From NCBI GenBank assembly GCA_947396885.1, contig OX377204.1, positions 90,468,728 to 90,532,727 on the forward strand: a DNA stretch of 64,000 nt, read 5' to 3'. Below are positions 51,063-63,046 of this stretch, piece after piece; the stretch's first letter is position 1, and every line of letters starts with the position of its first letter. A program made the translations under genes and the position numbers. The notes beneath the pieces were generated by a model that did not search any database, was not told the origin of the DNA, and saw nothing but the letters and a program-made list of their open reading frames with translations. The stretch is from Heligmosomoides polygyrus polygyrus. Taxonomy: Eukaryota; Nematoda; Chromadorea; Rhabditida; Heligmosomidae.

Positions 51063-51134
51063 CATCCCAGGACTCGAACCCACATTTCTCTCCAACCGGA
51101 GAGGAATGCTCTACGGCATTGCACCACAGCCGCT
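51063..51134 (-). repeat. tRNA-like sequence
   Basis: On the minus strand: TGGTGCAATGCCGTAGAGC with GGGTTCGAGTCCTGGG as a perfect B box, and a CTCTCC/GGAGAG stem between. The acceptor stem does not pair well, so a tRNA pseudogene or SINE head is more likely than a working tRNA. Confidence 0.4.
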
Positions 51135-51191
51135 GTTTGAACGCAAGACTTGACTACTTTCAGGTCATTTATGGGAGAGTATGGATAGCAG

Positions 51192-51489
51192 TGGGCGCGT
51201 GTGGCGCAGTCGGAGGAGGCGCCACTGTCGCGTGCACCCGATACCAGGTTCCTGGTTCGGATTTCCCGCCCTGGCCAACCAAGCCTTCCATCCCTCCGGG
51301 GTCAGTGAATTGGTACCAGACTTGTCTGGGAAGGATAGAGCGCTGACTTGTTCACCGGCTGGCCACCGCAAGTCGTTGTATGGCCAAATACGCATTCATG
51401 TCGCCTCCACGACATCCCGTAGAAGTAGAATGCGCTGGCGCATCCCAGAAGGGATTGAGTAACGCCGTCCTTTATCCTTTATCCTTTTT
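51192..51489 (+). repeat. tRNA-derived SINE, family S1, copy 1
   Basis: The roughly 75-bp head GGGCGCGTGTGGCGCAGTCG ... CCTGGTTCGGATTTCCCGCC holds A- and B-box-like elements. The body (AAGCCTTCCATCCCTCC, TGGTACCAGACTTGTCTGG, CATGTCGCCTCCACGACATC) is shared by all copies, and the end is CTTTATCCTTTATCC. Longest well-preserved copy in the window. Confidence 0.75.
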
Positions 51490-51796
51490 ATGGATATCAG
51501 TAGTCCTTTTTGTTATCACTCTGGCAGCTGCAGCCTTTGCCCTTTACCATCATCAAGAAAACTAGTCTAGAAGAAAGCCATTCGTGAATTTAGAGTAGGA
51601 TCGAATATCATCATCAAGAAGCACCGACTTTGCTCGAACGACAAAACGACCACTTTACAAGATAACATAGCAGACAGCTGATTGACAGCTGACACGAAAA
51701 CGAGCCCGAGAAGCTACTTCGGGGCGGGGCGCTGCCGTTCAGAATTGCAGTTTTATTTTCTTACAGAGAGGTTTCGACAGTTCGAATTCTCAATTC

Positions 51797-52109
51797 TAAT
51801 TAACATAGTAACATAGTGGGCGCGTGTAGCGCAGTCGGAGACTGTCGCGTGGACCCAATACCTGGTTCCTGGTTCGGATTTCCCGCCCAGGCCAACCAAG
51901 CCTTCCATCCCTCCGCGGTCGGTGAATTGGTACCAGACTTGTCTGGGAACTGACTTGTTCATCGGCTGGCCACCGCAAGTCATTGTATGGCCAAATACGC
52001 ATTCATGTCGCCTCCACGACATCCCGTAGAAGTAGAATGCGCTGGCGCATCCCAGAAGGGATTGACTAACGCCGTCCTTTATCCTTTTTCCTTATTAATT
52101 AACATAGTA
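51797..52109 (+). repeat. tRNA-derived SINE, family S1, copy 2, with target duplications
   Basis: The direct repeat TAATTAACATAGTA occurs at 51797-51810 and 52096-52109, immediately flanking the SINE. A 14-bp duplication and a simple tail (TTTATCCTTTTTCC) are the hallmarks of LINE-mediated retroposition. The head lacks GAGGCGCC and the body lacks the AAGGATAAAGCG segment found in copy 1. Confidence 0.8.
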
Positions 52110-53059
52110 GGTGACGGTAATTTACCTGGAAGCATCAAAAATATGCACTCTGATTCGGAGCTCACATAGTTTTTATCACACCGCTATAGTAAATAGCAGT
52201 GGGTATGCAATTAGGTGGATTTTTTTAGGTGGAATTTATAAAGGATTGCTTGAATCTTTGCACTCATGTAAGGATAATTGTATATCCTCAGGGGGAATGC
52301 CCTTCTTACCAGGTATGTCTTTCGTACTGTGCCGTCAAATTTTAAGGCAAATTTTCCTATAGAAGCAATATTCTCGAGTATACAGCATAGCATTGAAATT
52401 CCCTCTGAACGGAAACCGACACAATGTGTGTTCGAGTCGACGGGTATACCCTCCTCCCCTCCCTCTAGAAAGTACGAATAACCGTTCGCTAAATATACAA
52501 CCGCAATTGTTAAAAACCTTGGGTAGTTTTCACGAGATCGGATTTTCGGATAATTCACATAATTGATTGTGATCAGAAATCTTATGTCTATCCGATTTGG
52601 GTATCCGATGACAGATCCGAAGATGAATCAGTTTTTTGCATCATCCGAAAATACGATCTTTTTGAAGCTACTCTTACCTGACTCATCATAATATCCGAGA
52701 CTTCTCAACAATGTCGCCACTCGTATAATCCTTTTAGCCGGGTTTGAAAAAACATGAATTCGAAGTGCCCGAATCGGTGTCGGGTCCGGTGTCTAGGCTC
52801 CGGGTTTGGGTAATCCACCTCTACCCCAGGAATCTCTACGTTGGCTGCATAGGATAATGTTGTAGAAATGGCCCTCAATGGTCGAGTGGCTACAAGTGAT
52901 GCAGCGGGCAAAACCTGCATTCGCGGTGTGTTAAAAAATATCGGGTCTATCCTACTGGGGAGGGGGGAGGTACACCATTTTGACACCATTCTTCACGGGT
53001 AAGTGCTGTTAGGTCATTGCTACTCGGAAGACATCATGGATGTTCTGTTCAATCAAACA

Positions 53060-53128
53060 GCGCTGGTGGCGCAAGGCAGCATCGCTGCCCGGAAGGCAGA
53101 AAGTGCGGGTTCGAGTCCGGCCTGGCGC
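53060..53128 (+). tRNA. tRNA-like sequence, probably a pseudogene
   Basis: Seven pairs can form between GCGCTGG (53060) and CTGGCGC (ending 53128), with G-T pairs. GGTTCGAGTCC is a perfect B box and TGGCGCAAGG an A-box-like element. The middle forms CTGCC/GGCAG with only a five-base loop and the T stem has a mismatch, so it would not make a normal tRNA. It is isolated from the SINE copies. Confidence 0.35.
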
Positions 53129-53488
53129 AAGAATGTTGATTGTAACCAGTATTTTTCTAAGAGCTTCTACAGTCCTGATTCTTTGACTACGGCTGCAGAT
53201 CGGATAGCAAACTAGTCTTCAGAGATAACACCCTGAACTGACCTAAGAGTGGACCTTTCTTTACCATTCCCAAGCCAGAAGAGGCCTCACTTTTTACATC
53301 TGTTGCGGTTTTCTAGCGATTCCCCCCTCCAACTAGGACAGATCCAAGATATCGGTTGGAGACCACTATGTGGCGCATTCCTGGTGAATAAGTGCCATTT
53401 TTGCTTCCAAACCTATCCCATTCACGTTTTTTCGCTTCTTCTATCGTTACATGGACGCTATCGATTAATGCCAAGAAAGTCAACGAAC

Positions 53489-53702
53489 CTATCGTCTTGA
53501 AGGCGTCTTCGAATGGGTTGTGAGTTCGAATCGCGGTCGTGTTGACGGCGATGATGCCGGTGACGTTGTTTGGGTCGGTCTCTGGCACTTCGCCGATCAG
53601 CAGATCACGAGCCGGTGCTGATTCGTCGGTGAACGTCGACGTTGAGGGCAGCGGAAACTCGTCGCCGGACAGGTCATCCAGAAGCGTTCGATTCGCGTCC
53701 AT
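53489..53702 (-). CDS. Candidate first coding exon, unknown protein
   Basis: From ATG 53702 the minus strand reads MDANRTLLDDLSGDEFPLP and on through LLIGEVPETDPNNV to RTHNPFEDAFKTI, ending at a possible donor (GATAG|GTTCGT). Third codon positions are strongly G/C, unlike the surroundings, and the composition is protein-like. I do not recognise the family and could not find the next exon. Confidence 0.4.
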
Positions 53703-54330
53703 CGTCGTCCTGCAGCTGCAATCGTCAACTGAATGGGGATGACGTTTCGTGATGGATGGATGAGTTGCACTATTCCGCCGCGAATATTAACGCGTCGAAG
53801 ATATGAGTTCGCTGCACTTTCGGAGAGCAAACTTTGAGCGTATGGGAGACGTAAAGATTCCCGAAGGAATTCAGCAAAGGCTACAAATCGGATTGTTCGT
53901 TGCAGGGCTGGTAGAGAGTAGTGAAGAAAATATTCTATGCGAGGATCTCTCAGGAGGGCTGAATGTTGGTGCAAAGAGATCGACAAGTATGAATCTTCTA
54001 ACGAAGGATGAAATCGGAGGGTGAAATAAACACTGAATATGAATTAACGTCAGCCACTAGGAATCGCTTCAAGTCAATAAGACATCGATTCCAAGCGATT
54101 CCTGCTGACTGGCGTGAATTCTCATTGTTCTCAATTATTGAATGAAATAATGAATTTGAATTATTGGATTCTTATTCCTTGGCATTTTGTGTCATTTGAC
54201 CGATGCTTTGATTTACATATATCGTTGTAATTCCAGAGTGTTTGTGTTGTTGTATTGATTTGTTTCTAAATTTGCTTACACCAGACCCTTGTCTATGTCT
54301 TGAAGAAATAAATAAATAGAAATAAATAAA

Positions 54331-54616
54331 AAGGATAAAGGACGGCGTTACTCAAGCCCTTTCGGGATGCGCCACGCATTCTACTTCTACGGATGTCGTG
54401 GAGGCGATTTCAATGCGTATTTGGCCATACAATGAGTTGCGGCAACCAGCCGATGAACAAGTCAGCGCTTTATCCTTCCCAGACAAGTCTGGTACCAATT
54501 CACCGACCCCGGAGGGATGGAAGGCTTCGTTGGCCTGGGCGGGAAATCCGAACCAGGAACCTGGTATCCGGTGCAGGCGACAGTGGGCGCCATTTTCGAC
54601 CGCGCTATACGGGCCC
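54331..54616 (-). repeat. SINE family S1, copy 3
   Basis: Minus-strand copy from CCCGTATAGCGC (head) to CCTTTATCCTT (tail), inserted beside an AAATA-rich tract. The head A box is damaged. Confidence 0.7.
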
Positions 54617-54776
54617 AAATAAAACTAAAATAATAATAAAAATAATAATAAAATGAAATAAAAATAAGTAATGTATAAATAATGTAAGTAATATAGCTAT
54701 AATAAAAAATGGCTATAATAATAAAAATAGCTATAGTAGTAATCAAGCTAGAATAATAGTAATAATATAAGGATAA

Positions 54777-55065
54777 TAAAGGATAAAGGACGGCGTTAGT
54801 CAATCCCTTCTGGGATGCGCCAGCGCATTCTACTTCTACGGGGTCTCGTGGAGGCGACATGAATGCGTATTTGGCCATACAATGAGTTGCGGTGGCCAGC
54901 CGATGAACAAGTCAGCGCTTTATCCTTCCCAGACAAGTGTGGTACCAATTCACCGAAACCGAGGGGAGGAAGGCTTGGTTGGCCTGGGCGGGAAATCCGA
55001 ACCAGGAATCTGGTATCGGGTGCACGCGACAGTCGCGCCTCCTCCGACTGCGCTACACGCGCCCA
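54777..55065 (-). repeat. SINE family S1, copy 4
   Basis: Well-preserved minus-strand copy with GGGCGCGTGTAGCGCAGTCG at the head and CCTTTATCCTTT at the tail. It follows copy 3 in the same orientation, separated by an AT-only stretch. Confidence 0.75.
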
Positions 55066-55203
55066 ATAGTAATAATATAGGCATATTAAATAATATAAAT
55101 ATATATAAATAAAGGCACAGATTTGCTCCAAAGTTCCGACAAGAAACTGGATACGAATGCAACGAATATAACTGACAAATACCTTCAGCCCACGAACAAT
55201 AAG

Positions 55204-55503
55204 AATAAGGATAACGGACGAAGATACTCAATCCCTTTTGGGATGCGCCACGTATTCTACTTCTACGGGATGTCGCGAAAGCGATTTGAATGGGTATTTG
55301 GCCATACAATGATTTGCGGTGGCCATTCGACAAACAAGTCAGCGCTTTATCCTTCCCAGACAAGTCTGGCACCAACTCATCGACCCTGAGGGGATGGAAG
55401 GCTCGTTTAACCTGGGCGGGAAATCTGAACCAAGAATCTGGGGAAGCAGGGCGGAAGCAAGCGACAGCCGGCAGCTCGTCCGACTGCGCTACATGCCCCC
55501 CCC
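55204..55503 (-). repeat. SINE family S1, copy 5
   Basis: Minus-strand copy with a more diverged head (GCATGTAGCGCAGTCGGACG) preceded by a C-rich run. Confidence 0.65.
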
Positions 55504-55638
55504 CCCTCCTGAACAATAGCAATATTAAACTTCAAATTATTTACACCTCCGATGCTCTCTGTTATAAATACCATTTCATTAGCGATCGGATAATGTGAGG
55601 CAGTGTGGGAATACGGTACTCAGTATGCTTTTAAAGCA

Positions 55639-55915
55639 TAAAGGATAAAGATCGGCGTTAGTCAATCCCGCAGTGGGATGCGCCACGCATTCTACTCCTA
55701 CGGGATATCAATCATGGAGACCATCTGAATGCGTACTTGGTCAGTACAATGACGTGCGGTAGCCAGCAGACGTGACGTCAGTGTTCTACGCTTCCAACGC
55801 ATGCACCAATTCGTGAGATGGAAGACCTGGACGGCGCGGGCAGGGAGCTCGAACAAAAAACCAGTCGGGTACACGCGATAGCCGGCACCTCCTCCGACTG
55901 CCTACTACTAGGCGC
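55639..55915 (-). repeat. SINE family S1, copy 6 (diverged)
   Basis: The body matches at ATGCGCCACGCATTCTAC and GCGGTAGCCAGC. The head ends at CTCCTCCGACTGCC. Roughly 70 per cent like copy 1. Confidence 0.6.
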
Positions 55916-56939
55916 TCTCAAAACCAAGCAAAGCTTTCGAATAAAATTCATCCGGTAAATGTCGCGAAAGTAGGCAGCATTGGGAGATGGGAGCGCGCCA
56001 GCCAATCACAACCAAGCAGAACACCGACCGAACACATGCCAGCCAATAAGGATAGCGGCGGTGCACTTCTTCTCTGAATGACATGCGCATTCGATGCCGA
56101 TATACAGCGCGTTCCCTCCTCCCAATGCTGACCACCTTCGCGAGACGTACCGTTCAGCTTCTGTCATCGGTTTCAGCTTAGGGATGCAATTTGCTCGCAG
56201 TTTCTTGTTGCCGATTGTTTGAGCTAGGTGCGAGGGAGGACGATTAACTCGGTTAGGCCTCAATTTCACGGGTGTTTGCACTCGTCTTCTGCTTCACTAG
56301 GTTCAGCATGTCATAGTCATTCACATTCCTCGAAAACCTTCACCAGACTGACCATCCAAAGGTTCCTCTCCGTTGTCGAACTGGATCATCTGGCAGTAAG
56401 CTATGCAGCTCCCTCTCCAAACCAACTGCTCAGCTTTATGCAGGCGTATGGAGAAGATGAGCTTCAATTCTTAGAAGAACGCAGCACAATTCTAGTCTCG
56501 TAAATATGCCTCACAAGCGAGATACGCTAGACCGCTAGAGCGGGATCATCGCAGAAGAGTCGTTGGAGGCTGCTATGCTCATCGGGAGTTTGACTAACCG
56601 AGGAAAGCAGCGACACCAAGAAGCGGGAGTACACAGGACAATGAACAGAGTACCGGACATCATAACGTGAGAGCAACGAATGGACGAGAGGTTACGTAAA
56701 AGTGATTGTTTGCGAAAAATCATTTGTAGCCTAAATTAAAATTTTTGGGTTTTTATAATCGTTTCGGATGTGCTGTGAATAACACAGTTCGATGGAGCTT
56801 TGTACTTTAGCACTATTTCTGCGCAACGTTGAGTATAAAGGTGCGGCAAATCGTATATATAATTCTCCACTGTCGATACCTTTCCTAGCTCAACTTAATA
56901 CGATAGTACTCCTTGAGGTTCTAATGAACAAGAATTAAA

Positions 56940-57187
56940 AATGATGGACGACATCGTTAATGAATCTCTGGTACACGCCACGTCTCCAACATCGGTGGGA
57001 GTCGTAGAGGCAATTTGAAGCAGTATTTGACCTACAAATGACTTGTGGTGGCCAACCGAAGCACATGTCAGCGTTTCAGCCTTCCATGACAAATCTGATA
57101 CCAAGTCACCGACGTCAGAGGGATGGAAAGCTCTCATGGCCCGGGCGGAGAATCCCATCCAAAAACCTTGAATCGGTGCGTGCTGGT
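56940..57187 (-). repeat. SINE family S1, copy 7 (diverged)
   Basis: ACGCCACGTCTCCAACATCG, CTTGTGGTGGCCAACCGAAG and GGGATGGAAAGC blocks follow the family order. The head is weak. Confidence 0.5.
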
Positions 57188-57339
57188 GAGAATCATCTAA
57201 TTGTGAACATAAGGACAGTTGAAGCTCATATTTTTCTTAATCATCATCACCATTGCTTAAGAAAGACATTGAGAAATATGTAAAACATGTATATAAAGGT
57301 AAAGCAGAGTAAAACACAATTATAAATGAGTGATATAAT

Positions 57340-58625
57340 ATAATACAGAATACTCAAAATACTCAAAAAAATGTTTACATTGTTTAAAAGGTGATAGCTC
57401 TGCTCACAATAAATATACTGAAGAAGTTAACGGCTCATATGGAAGCTTAAGAAAATAGAATTTTACTGACATATAGGCGGTATGAATTTCGCCATGCACT
57501 CTTCTCAGTTCTTAAATTTTACACTCGATTGATTGTGTTTCGCTTGATGACTTATTATAATTTCCTCACAGAATAGAAGTATCGATTGATTTGTGCATAT
57601 TTTAAAGTTTAAAACTTAAAAACACACCACGGCTTACGAAGAATGCAGGGTGTCCTAAAAAACTCAGGTGCTATTTGAAAGGTTCTAACATTGCTGCTAA
57701 TGAAGGTTTTGAAGATGTTTGCGACTCATGTGAGAGCACAGAGTAACGAAATTTCTGTGACGTGTAAATGGTAATGATTGCGCCATGCCCCTGCCCGAAA
57801 CCTTGTATTTCAGACTCGGTTGGTTGTGCATGGGCTGAATGCTTGTTACAACCTTCTTACTACTTGGCCAGACTAACCTGCGCTGTGCTTCTTTTAACGT
57901 TTATAACTTGAAAATCATGTGAAAAACACGTGACATGCGAGTTTATTGATCGCACAATTTAAATGTGAGCAGAAGCTCCATTTTCCAAAACCGATTCTGT
58001 GGAGTGATGAAGCAACACTCAAGCTGAATGGAGAGGTTAATCGGCATAAATACAGCTACTGAACAAGAAAAGCGTTAAATGAAGCACATCACAGGTAAAT
58101 GTGGCCAAGTAGTAACAAGATTGTAACAAGCATTCAGTCCATGCACAATCAATCGAGTCTGAAATGCAAGGTTTCAGGCGTGAGCATGGCGCAATCTTGA
58201 TTACTTGCACGTCACAGACATCTCGTTACCCAGTGCTTTCATATGAGTCGCAAACTTCTTCAAAAGCTTCACTAACAGCAATGTTAGAACCTTTCAAATA
58301 GTTCCTGCATTTTTTAGGATACCCTGCATTTTTCGCAAGCATTAGTGTGTTTTTAAATTTTAGACTTTTAAAAAAAGTTCAAATCAATCGACACGACCGC
58401 TTATTGGAGAAATTATAACGACTTTCTAAGCGAAACACAATCAATCGAGTGGATAACGCAAAATTTAGGACGAATGCATGGCGCATTCCATCCCGCTCAT
58501 ACGTCGAAAATTTTCCATTTTCTTAGTCTTTCATACGAGTCCTTAATCTCCTCATTAACTTTACTCTGAGCAAAGTTATCACCTTTCAAATAGTGTATAC
58601 TTTTTTTGAAACACCCTGTATAATA
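57340..58625. mobile_element. Foldback element with about 290-bp arms, host of a nested foldback
   Basis: The left arm (about 57340-57640) is inverted at about 58340-58625: CACTCGATTGATTGTGTTTC against GAAACACAATCAATCGAGTG, and GATTGATTTG against CAAATCAATC. The right end finishes AAACACCCTGTATA, so the terminus is TATACAGGGTGTTT-like. The left terminus has lost this motif. It is split at its centre by the second element. Confidence 0.65.
57645..58327. mobile_element. Inner foldback with about 230-bp arms and a Tc1/mariner transposase remnant
   Basis: Left end CAGGGTGTCCTAAAAAACTC, right end TTTTTTAGGATACCCTG. Inverted arms include TGTGCATGGGCTGAATGCTTG against its inverse near 58135. Between the arms (about 58000-58060) the plus strand reads ILWSDEATLKLNGEVNRHKY, the region of the first catalytic Asp in Tc1/mariner-superfamily transposases. 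Only a fragment of the gene remains. Confidence 0.7.
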
Positions 58626-59269
58626 AACAATAAACAACGCTGACAGAATAACTTGAGGCACACGCGAAAGAGTAGCTGTCCTTCAGCTCATTAATTTGCA
58701 TACTTCGGTGAAATTTTTGACACAATTTTTCATAACTGTCTCAGGAAATTGAAGACTTTGTGAAAGAAAGTTTGAGATAAAAACGCTCTGCTCTGAACGT
58801 TCATAAAGGATGTGGCTCCTCACACTTCATGAAATATCGGAACAGACACAGTACTCACATCCTCTTGATCACGGTGAGATTTCTTCTCTGAAGGTTTTCT
58901 CAGAAATCCGAAAAGTAACGCCGCATAGTCAATTTCTTATGTCTTGAAATCACGCAGAACGCTTAACTTCAAATTCTAGAGTCTCCGTGCGGACGATTTT
59001 TACAATGCATTATTTGGAGTTGCCGCTCGGATGAATAAGCTCGTCATCAGTAGCCAAACAAATTGTAACAGATTAGCATAGCTTGTCCCCAGATACACAT
59101 TAGCGTTTTTATCCCTAATCTGTCAGCTTGATTAGTGAATCTCATTATAAATTATTCCGCCGTTAGAACGGTATATACTGAAACTGGTACTTTCAGAGTG
59201 AACTACATACAGTAGTTTTTAGCAGCTTTGTGATGGCTCGAAACGGCTTATTCTAATTTGTGTATTTCG

Positions 59270-60240
59270 CACGTGTTGAGCGGGGTTCGTCAGGGGGATA
59301 CCATATCCCCGAAGCTCTTCAGCGCCACCCTCGAGAATGTCATGCGCGAACTAGAATGGGAAGACATGGGAGTGGAGGTCGACGGCCGGTAACTGCACCA
59401 TCTTCGCTTCGCTGACGACATCGTGCTCATAACTCCGAGCATCAGCTAGGCAGAGCGAATGCTGGCCGACTTCGATCGTGTACGTGGGAACGTTGGACTG
59501 CAGCCGAATCTTACGAAGACGATGTTCATGAAGAAAGGACAAGTTTCTGATGCCCATTCTCGCTCAACGGAACGAACATCCCCGAATGCTCCAGCTACGT
59601 TTATCTGGGTCGCGAAGTCAATATGGCCATCGACCTAGCGCCAGAGCTGAGCAGGAGGAAACGAGCGGCTTGGAGAGCTTTCAAGAGCGTCGAAGAAGTC
59701 ACGAAGAAGACGAGGAACGTCCGACTCCGTGCCCACCTGTTCGACTCCACTGTTCTTCCTGCCCTAACAAACGCCTCAGAGACCTGGGTTATACGAAAGC
59801 AGGATGAACACGCGATCAGCGTCGCGCAGCGTGGAATCGGGAGGACGATGTTGGGAGGGACACGACTCACGCAGGTGAGAGAAGGCCTCCGGAGTTCCGA
59901 GCTTCGCCGACGTTCGAAAACCAGAGACGCTGTCGCATAGGCCAAGTTGTCGAAAATTAGGTGGACCGGCCACGTAATGCGCTTCGCAGACACCCTCTGG
60001 ACGAGAGCCGTCACCGACTGGATTCCGCGGGATGTCGAGAGAACACCAGGACGCCCACCAACGCGTTGGTCGGACTTCTTCGTGAAAGCCCTGAACGACA
60101 GGTATGACGCTCTTCGTGTCCCTCGAGCGAGAAGTATCCATTGGAGCACTCTGGCACGTGACAGGGGTGAATGGTGACGCTGCTGCGCTCGCTCGAGCAA
60201 CTCGATGATCAACGGGACGACAGGTGATACAGGCGATATT
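59270..60240 (+). pseudogene. RTE-type LINE, 3' half of reverse transcriptase
   Basis: The plus strand encodes SGVRQGDTISPKLFSATLEN, LHHLRFADDIVLITPSIS (catalytic FADD), NLTKTMFMKKGQVSDA, then in shifted frames MAIDLAPELSRRKRAAWRAF, RLRAHLFDSTVLPALTNASE and [20 protein letters not shown]. This order is that of nematode RTE elements. At least two stops (near 59391 and 59447), frameshifts near 59620 and a TAG near 59940 kill it. It is 5' truncated at the palm domain and ends near the ACAGGTGATACAGGCGAT repeat at 60222. Confidence 0.85.
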
Positions 60241-61130
60241 CCGCAAAACTTTTTATCCTCTTGTGCATCAGCGCTTGTTTTTATTCTCTTTAAAAATAGA
60301 TGCTTTTCGCAGGTTCCCTTTTGCACGCACACACTGTGTAAAATTAATTACCGAGTGCGACGGGCAGGTGAAAGTGCGGTCATGAAGAAGTTAACCTGAA
60401 TGATCTGGTGGCTACGCTAGCCTCGGAGTGCTGCGTTCATGTGTGCAGCTGCCACATGATTCAAATAACTGGTCTTACTTCTTGCCTTAAGACCGATTAA
60501 CCCACACGTGGTAAACATTCTGCAGTTGCATCAAATGTTTGCGTCAGCGAAACGTGAAAGAGACTGAGTGAGAATCACTTTTTGCCAGTTTGAAGTGGAC
60601 GTTCACCGATATCAATTCAAACGACCGGCTCCGAAATTTATCATCGGTTCATTTTTTGGGTCCCACGGCTGCATTCAGAAAATTGGAACAGTTCCCGAAC
60701 AGAAATGGTCGCTTCAAACCGGTTTGCACTGAACCATTCGGAAACATTTGCTCAGCTGCACACATTCGTGCGAGGGATCCAACGACGATTCAACGTGATG
60801 CACCAGAACAAGTAGTCTTGAGAGGCTTTTCTCGTCATAAGGCACTTGGAACTCAAAAAACTAATTTTTGTTTGAATTTTCATTTTATAACTGCACCTCA
60901 AGTGCCCTCATAAAGCATGAACAAAGAACGGTTCATGTCGCGAAGATGGGCATCAATTGGAAGTGGTGACGGGCCAGCCAATCATAGCCAAGCTGAACAC
61001 CGACCTAATACACGCCAGTCAATCAGTGTAGCTGCCGTACAAGCCCACTGAATACCATGTCAATTTGATGCGATTTGATTCGCTAGCGCGCTCCCAACTC
61101 CCATTGCTGTCATTCTTTGCGACATGTACC
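60241..61130. other. No recognised gene
   Basis: An open stretch at 60590-60913 has no recognisable domain. GCCAGCCAATCATAGCCAAG (60973) repeats GCCAGCCAATCACAACCAAG (56007): a second, unnamed dispersed repeat about 120 bp long. Confidence 0.35.
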
Positions 61131-61233
61131 CGTATGGAAGGCTTGGTTGGCCTGGGCGGGAAATCCCAACCAGGAACCTGGTATCGGGTGCACGCTACAG
61201 CCGAGTCCTCCTCCAACTGCGCTACACGCGCCC
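61131..61233 (-). repeat. SINE family S1, copy 8 (head only)
   Basis: The tRNA-like head and the first 25 bp of body only, minus strand, ending at GGGCGCGTGTAGCGCAGTTG. Confidence 0.65.
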
Positions 61234-61415
61234 TTGAAGCGGAGGACAGCACATAAATCAGCAAAGCAGGCATAGAAAAGAACACTGGCGCATCTGAGCT
61301 CTGATTGGCTGGCACGCTCGCTTCTCTCAAGCAGGCCGCATTGCTGACTAGTAGTTGGAAGGATTTGAAAGACGAAAGGATAACTGCCGAAGTTACATTT
61401 AGTCCCTTTTAGAAA

Positions 61416-61704
61416 TGGCGAGTGTAGCGCAGTTGGAGGAGGCGCCGACTGTCGCCTGCACCCGATACCAGCTTCCTTGTTCGGATTTCCCGCCCAGGCC
61501 AACCAAGCCTTCCATCCCTCCGAGGTCGGTGAATTGGTACCAGACTCGTCTGGGAAGGATAAAGGGCTAACTTGTTAATCGGCTGGCCACCGCAAGTCAC
61601 TGTATGGCCAAATACGCATTCAAATCGCCTCACGACATCCCGTAAAAGTAGAATGCGTGGCGCATCGAAGGGAATGAGTAACACTGTCCTTTGTCCTTTA
61701 TTTT
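61416..61704 (+). repeat. SINE family S1, copy 9
   Basis: Plus-strand copy with head GGCGAGTGTAGCGCAGTTGG and tail CCTTTGTCCTTTATTTT. The body is intact apart from small deletions. Confidence 0.7.
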
Positions 61705-61779
61705 ACCCAAAATTTTTGCCTGAAAGACGAGGAAATTTCAATGCAAGTCAAATTCATGAAGAAGAGAAAGGGCAGAAGG

Positions 61780-62035
61780 AAAAGTCGGCGTTTGCAACCG
61801 CTTTACAGGATACGCCACGCATTCTATTTCATTCATAAGAGTCAATTTGAGCGTGCTTTTGTCTTGAATTAAATGATCCTATACAATGACCTGAGATTGC
61901 TAGCCGATGTACGAGGCGGTATTTTGTGAGACCCTGGAAAGACGAGAGCTTCGCCGAAGTGGACCGAACCGGCACCTTGGAATCAGATCAGGCTAACTGC
62001 GAGAGACTCGCCCAGCTGTGCTCCGTGTCCCCCAA
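61780..62035 (-). repeat. SINE family S1, copy 10 (ancient)
   Basis: Only islands match (GATACGCCACGCATTCTA, TACAATGACCTGAGATTG). Probably an old copy. Confidence 0.4.
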
Positions 62036-62737
62036 AAAAGCGATACAGCTCGGGAAAATTGAAGCGATTTTTCTATAGATTTGCTAAGCTCGTCACGAGA
62101 AATTTGTTACGAAATTATTTATTATGGCCGACGTTTCGACTAGCTCTTCTTTCTCAGGAAAGAAGCTCGAGACTTCTTCATCCGCGAAGCCACTTAGGTC
62201 AGAAACACCGTGAATCAAAAAAAAAAATGAAAATGCCCAGGTTTCAAGAACGTCGAACTTGGACTCTCGTCACGAGGATGTTAAACGGCTGTAGTGGCTA
62301 AAGTTACGCTTGGATTGCCTTCTTCAGAACCCGAAAGGATCAAATCAATTAGCAGGTTACTCCACAAAAGATCTGAACCTTAGAAAATTCTATGTAGAAT
62401 TCGCGAAGCAATTTTTCACCAAGGGTTAAACACCGGCGGTAACTCATCAGAACTGGAAGAACATGACGAACCGGAACGAGAATGAGAATGGAAACAGCTC
62501 ATCCCTACGTTCGGAGTAAATGAAAATGACTTATTCAGAGCTATCATTTATTCTTCGTAGATGAACTTCGTGAATATCAGAGCTTCTCTATGAGCGAACA
62601 CCAGTGGCGCAGTAGTGAGGAACAAATGGATCTGAGTTTGGCCTAGGCAAATCCAGGAAGTCGTTGAAACCCACGTCCAGGAAGACGTTGTAATGACATG
62701 AAAATGGCCTCCTCCTCCCTCATATTACAAAACCTAA

Positions 62738-62965
62738 AAAGGGCGAAGCATAGGTTAGCTATTCCCATGCTGGATGTGCCATGCATTGTATTTCTACGGG
62801 ATAGTGGAGGGAATTTGAATGTACATCAGTGTGCTATCCTACCCAAACGAGTCTAGTACTAATTCACCGACCGCAGAGGGATGGAAGACCTCAGGATTCG
62901 AACCAAGAACCTCGAATCGGGATGCACGCAACCGCCCACGCTTCCCTCAACTGCGCTTCCACAAC
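62738..62965 (-). repeat. SINE family S1, copy 11 (diverged)
   Basis: GTGCCATGCATTGTATTTC, ACGAGTCTAGTACTAATTC and GAGGGATGGAAGACCTCAGG keep the family order. The head is replaced by CCTCAACTGCGCTTCC. Confidence 0.5.
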
Positions 62966-63046
62966 CCATATGAACCTATATAGGAGAAACAGGTACCTTG
63001 CAATGAAAATGTGGAACCTGATAGAATTTACTAAAATAGAATTTAT

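Noticed and set aside
53060..53128. A functional tRNA gene
   Set aside because: The anticodon loop has five bases instead of seven and the T stem is mispaired. It is kept only as a tRNA-like sequence.
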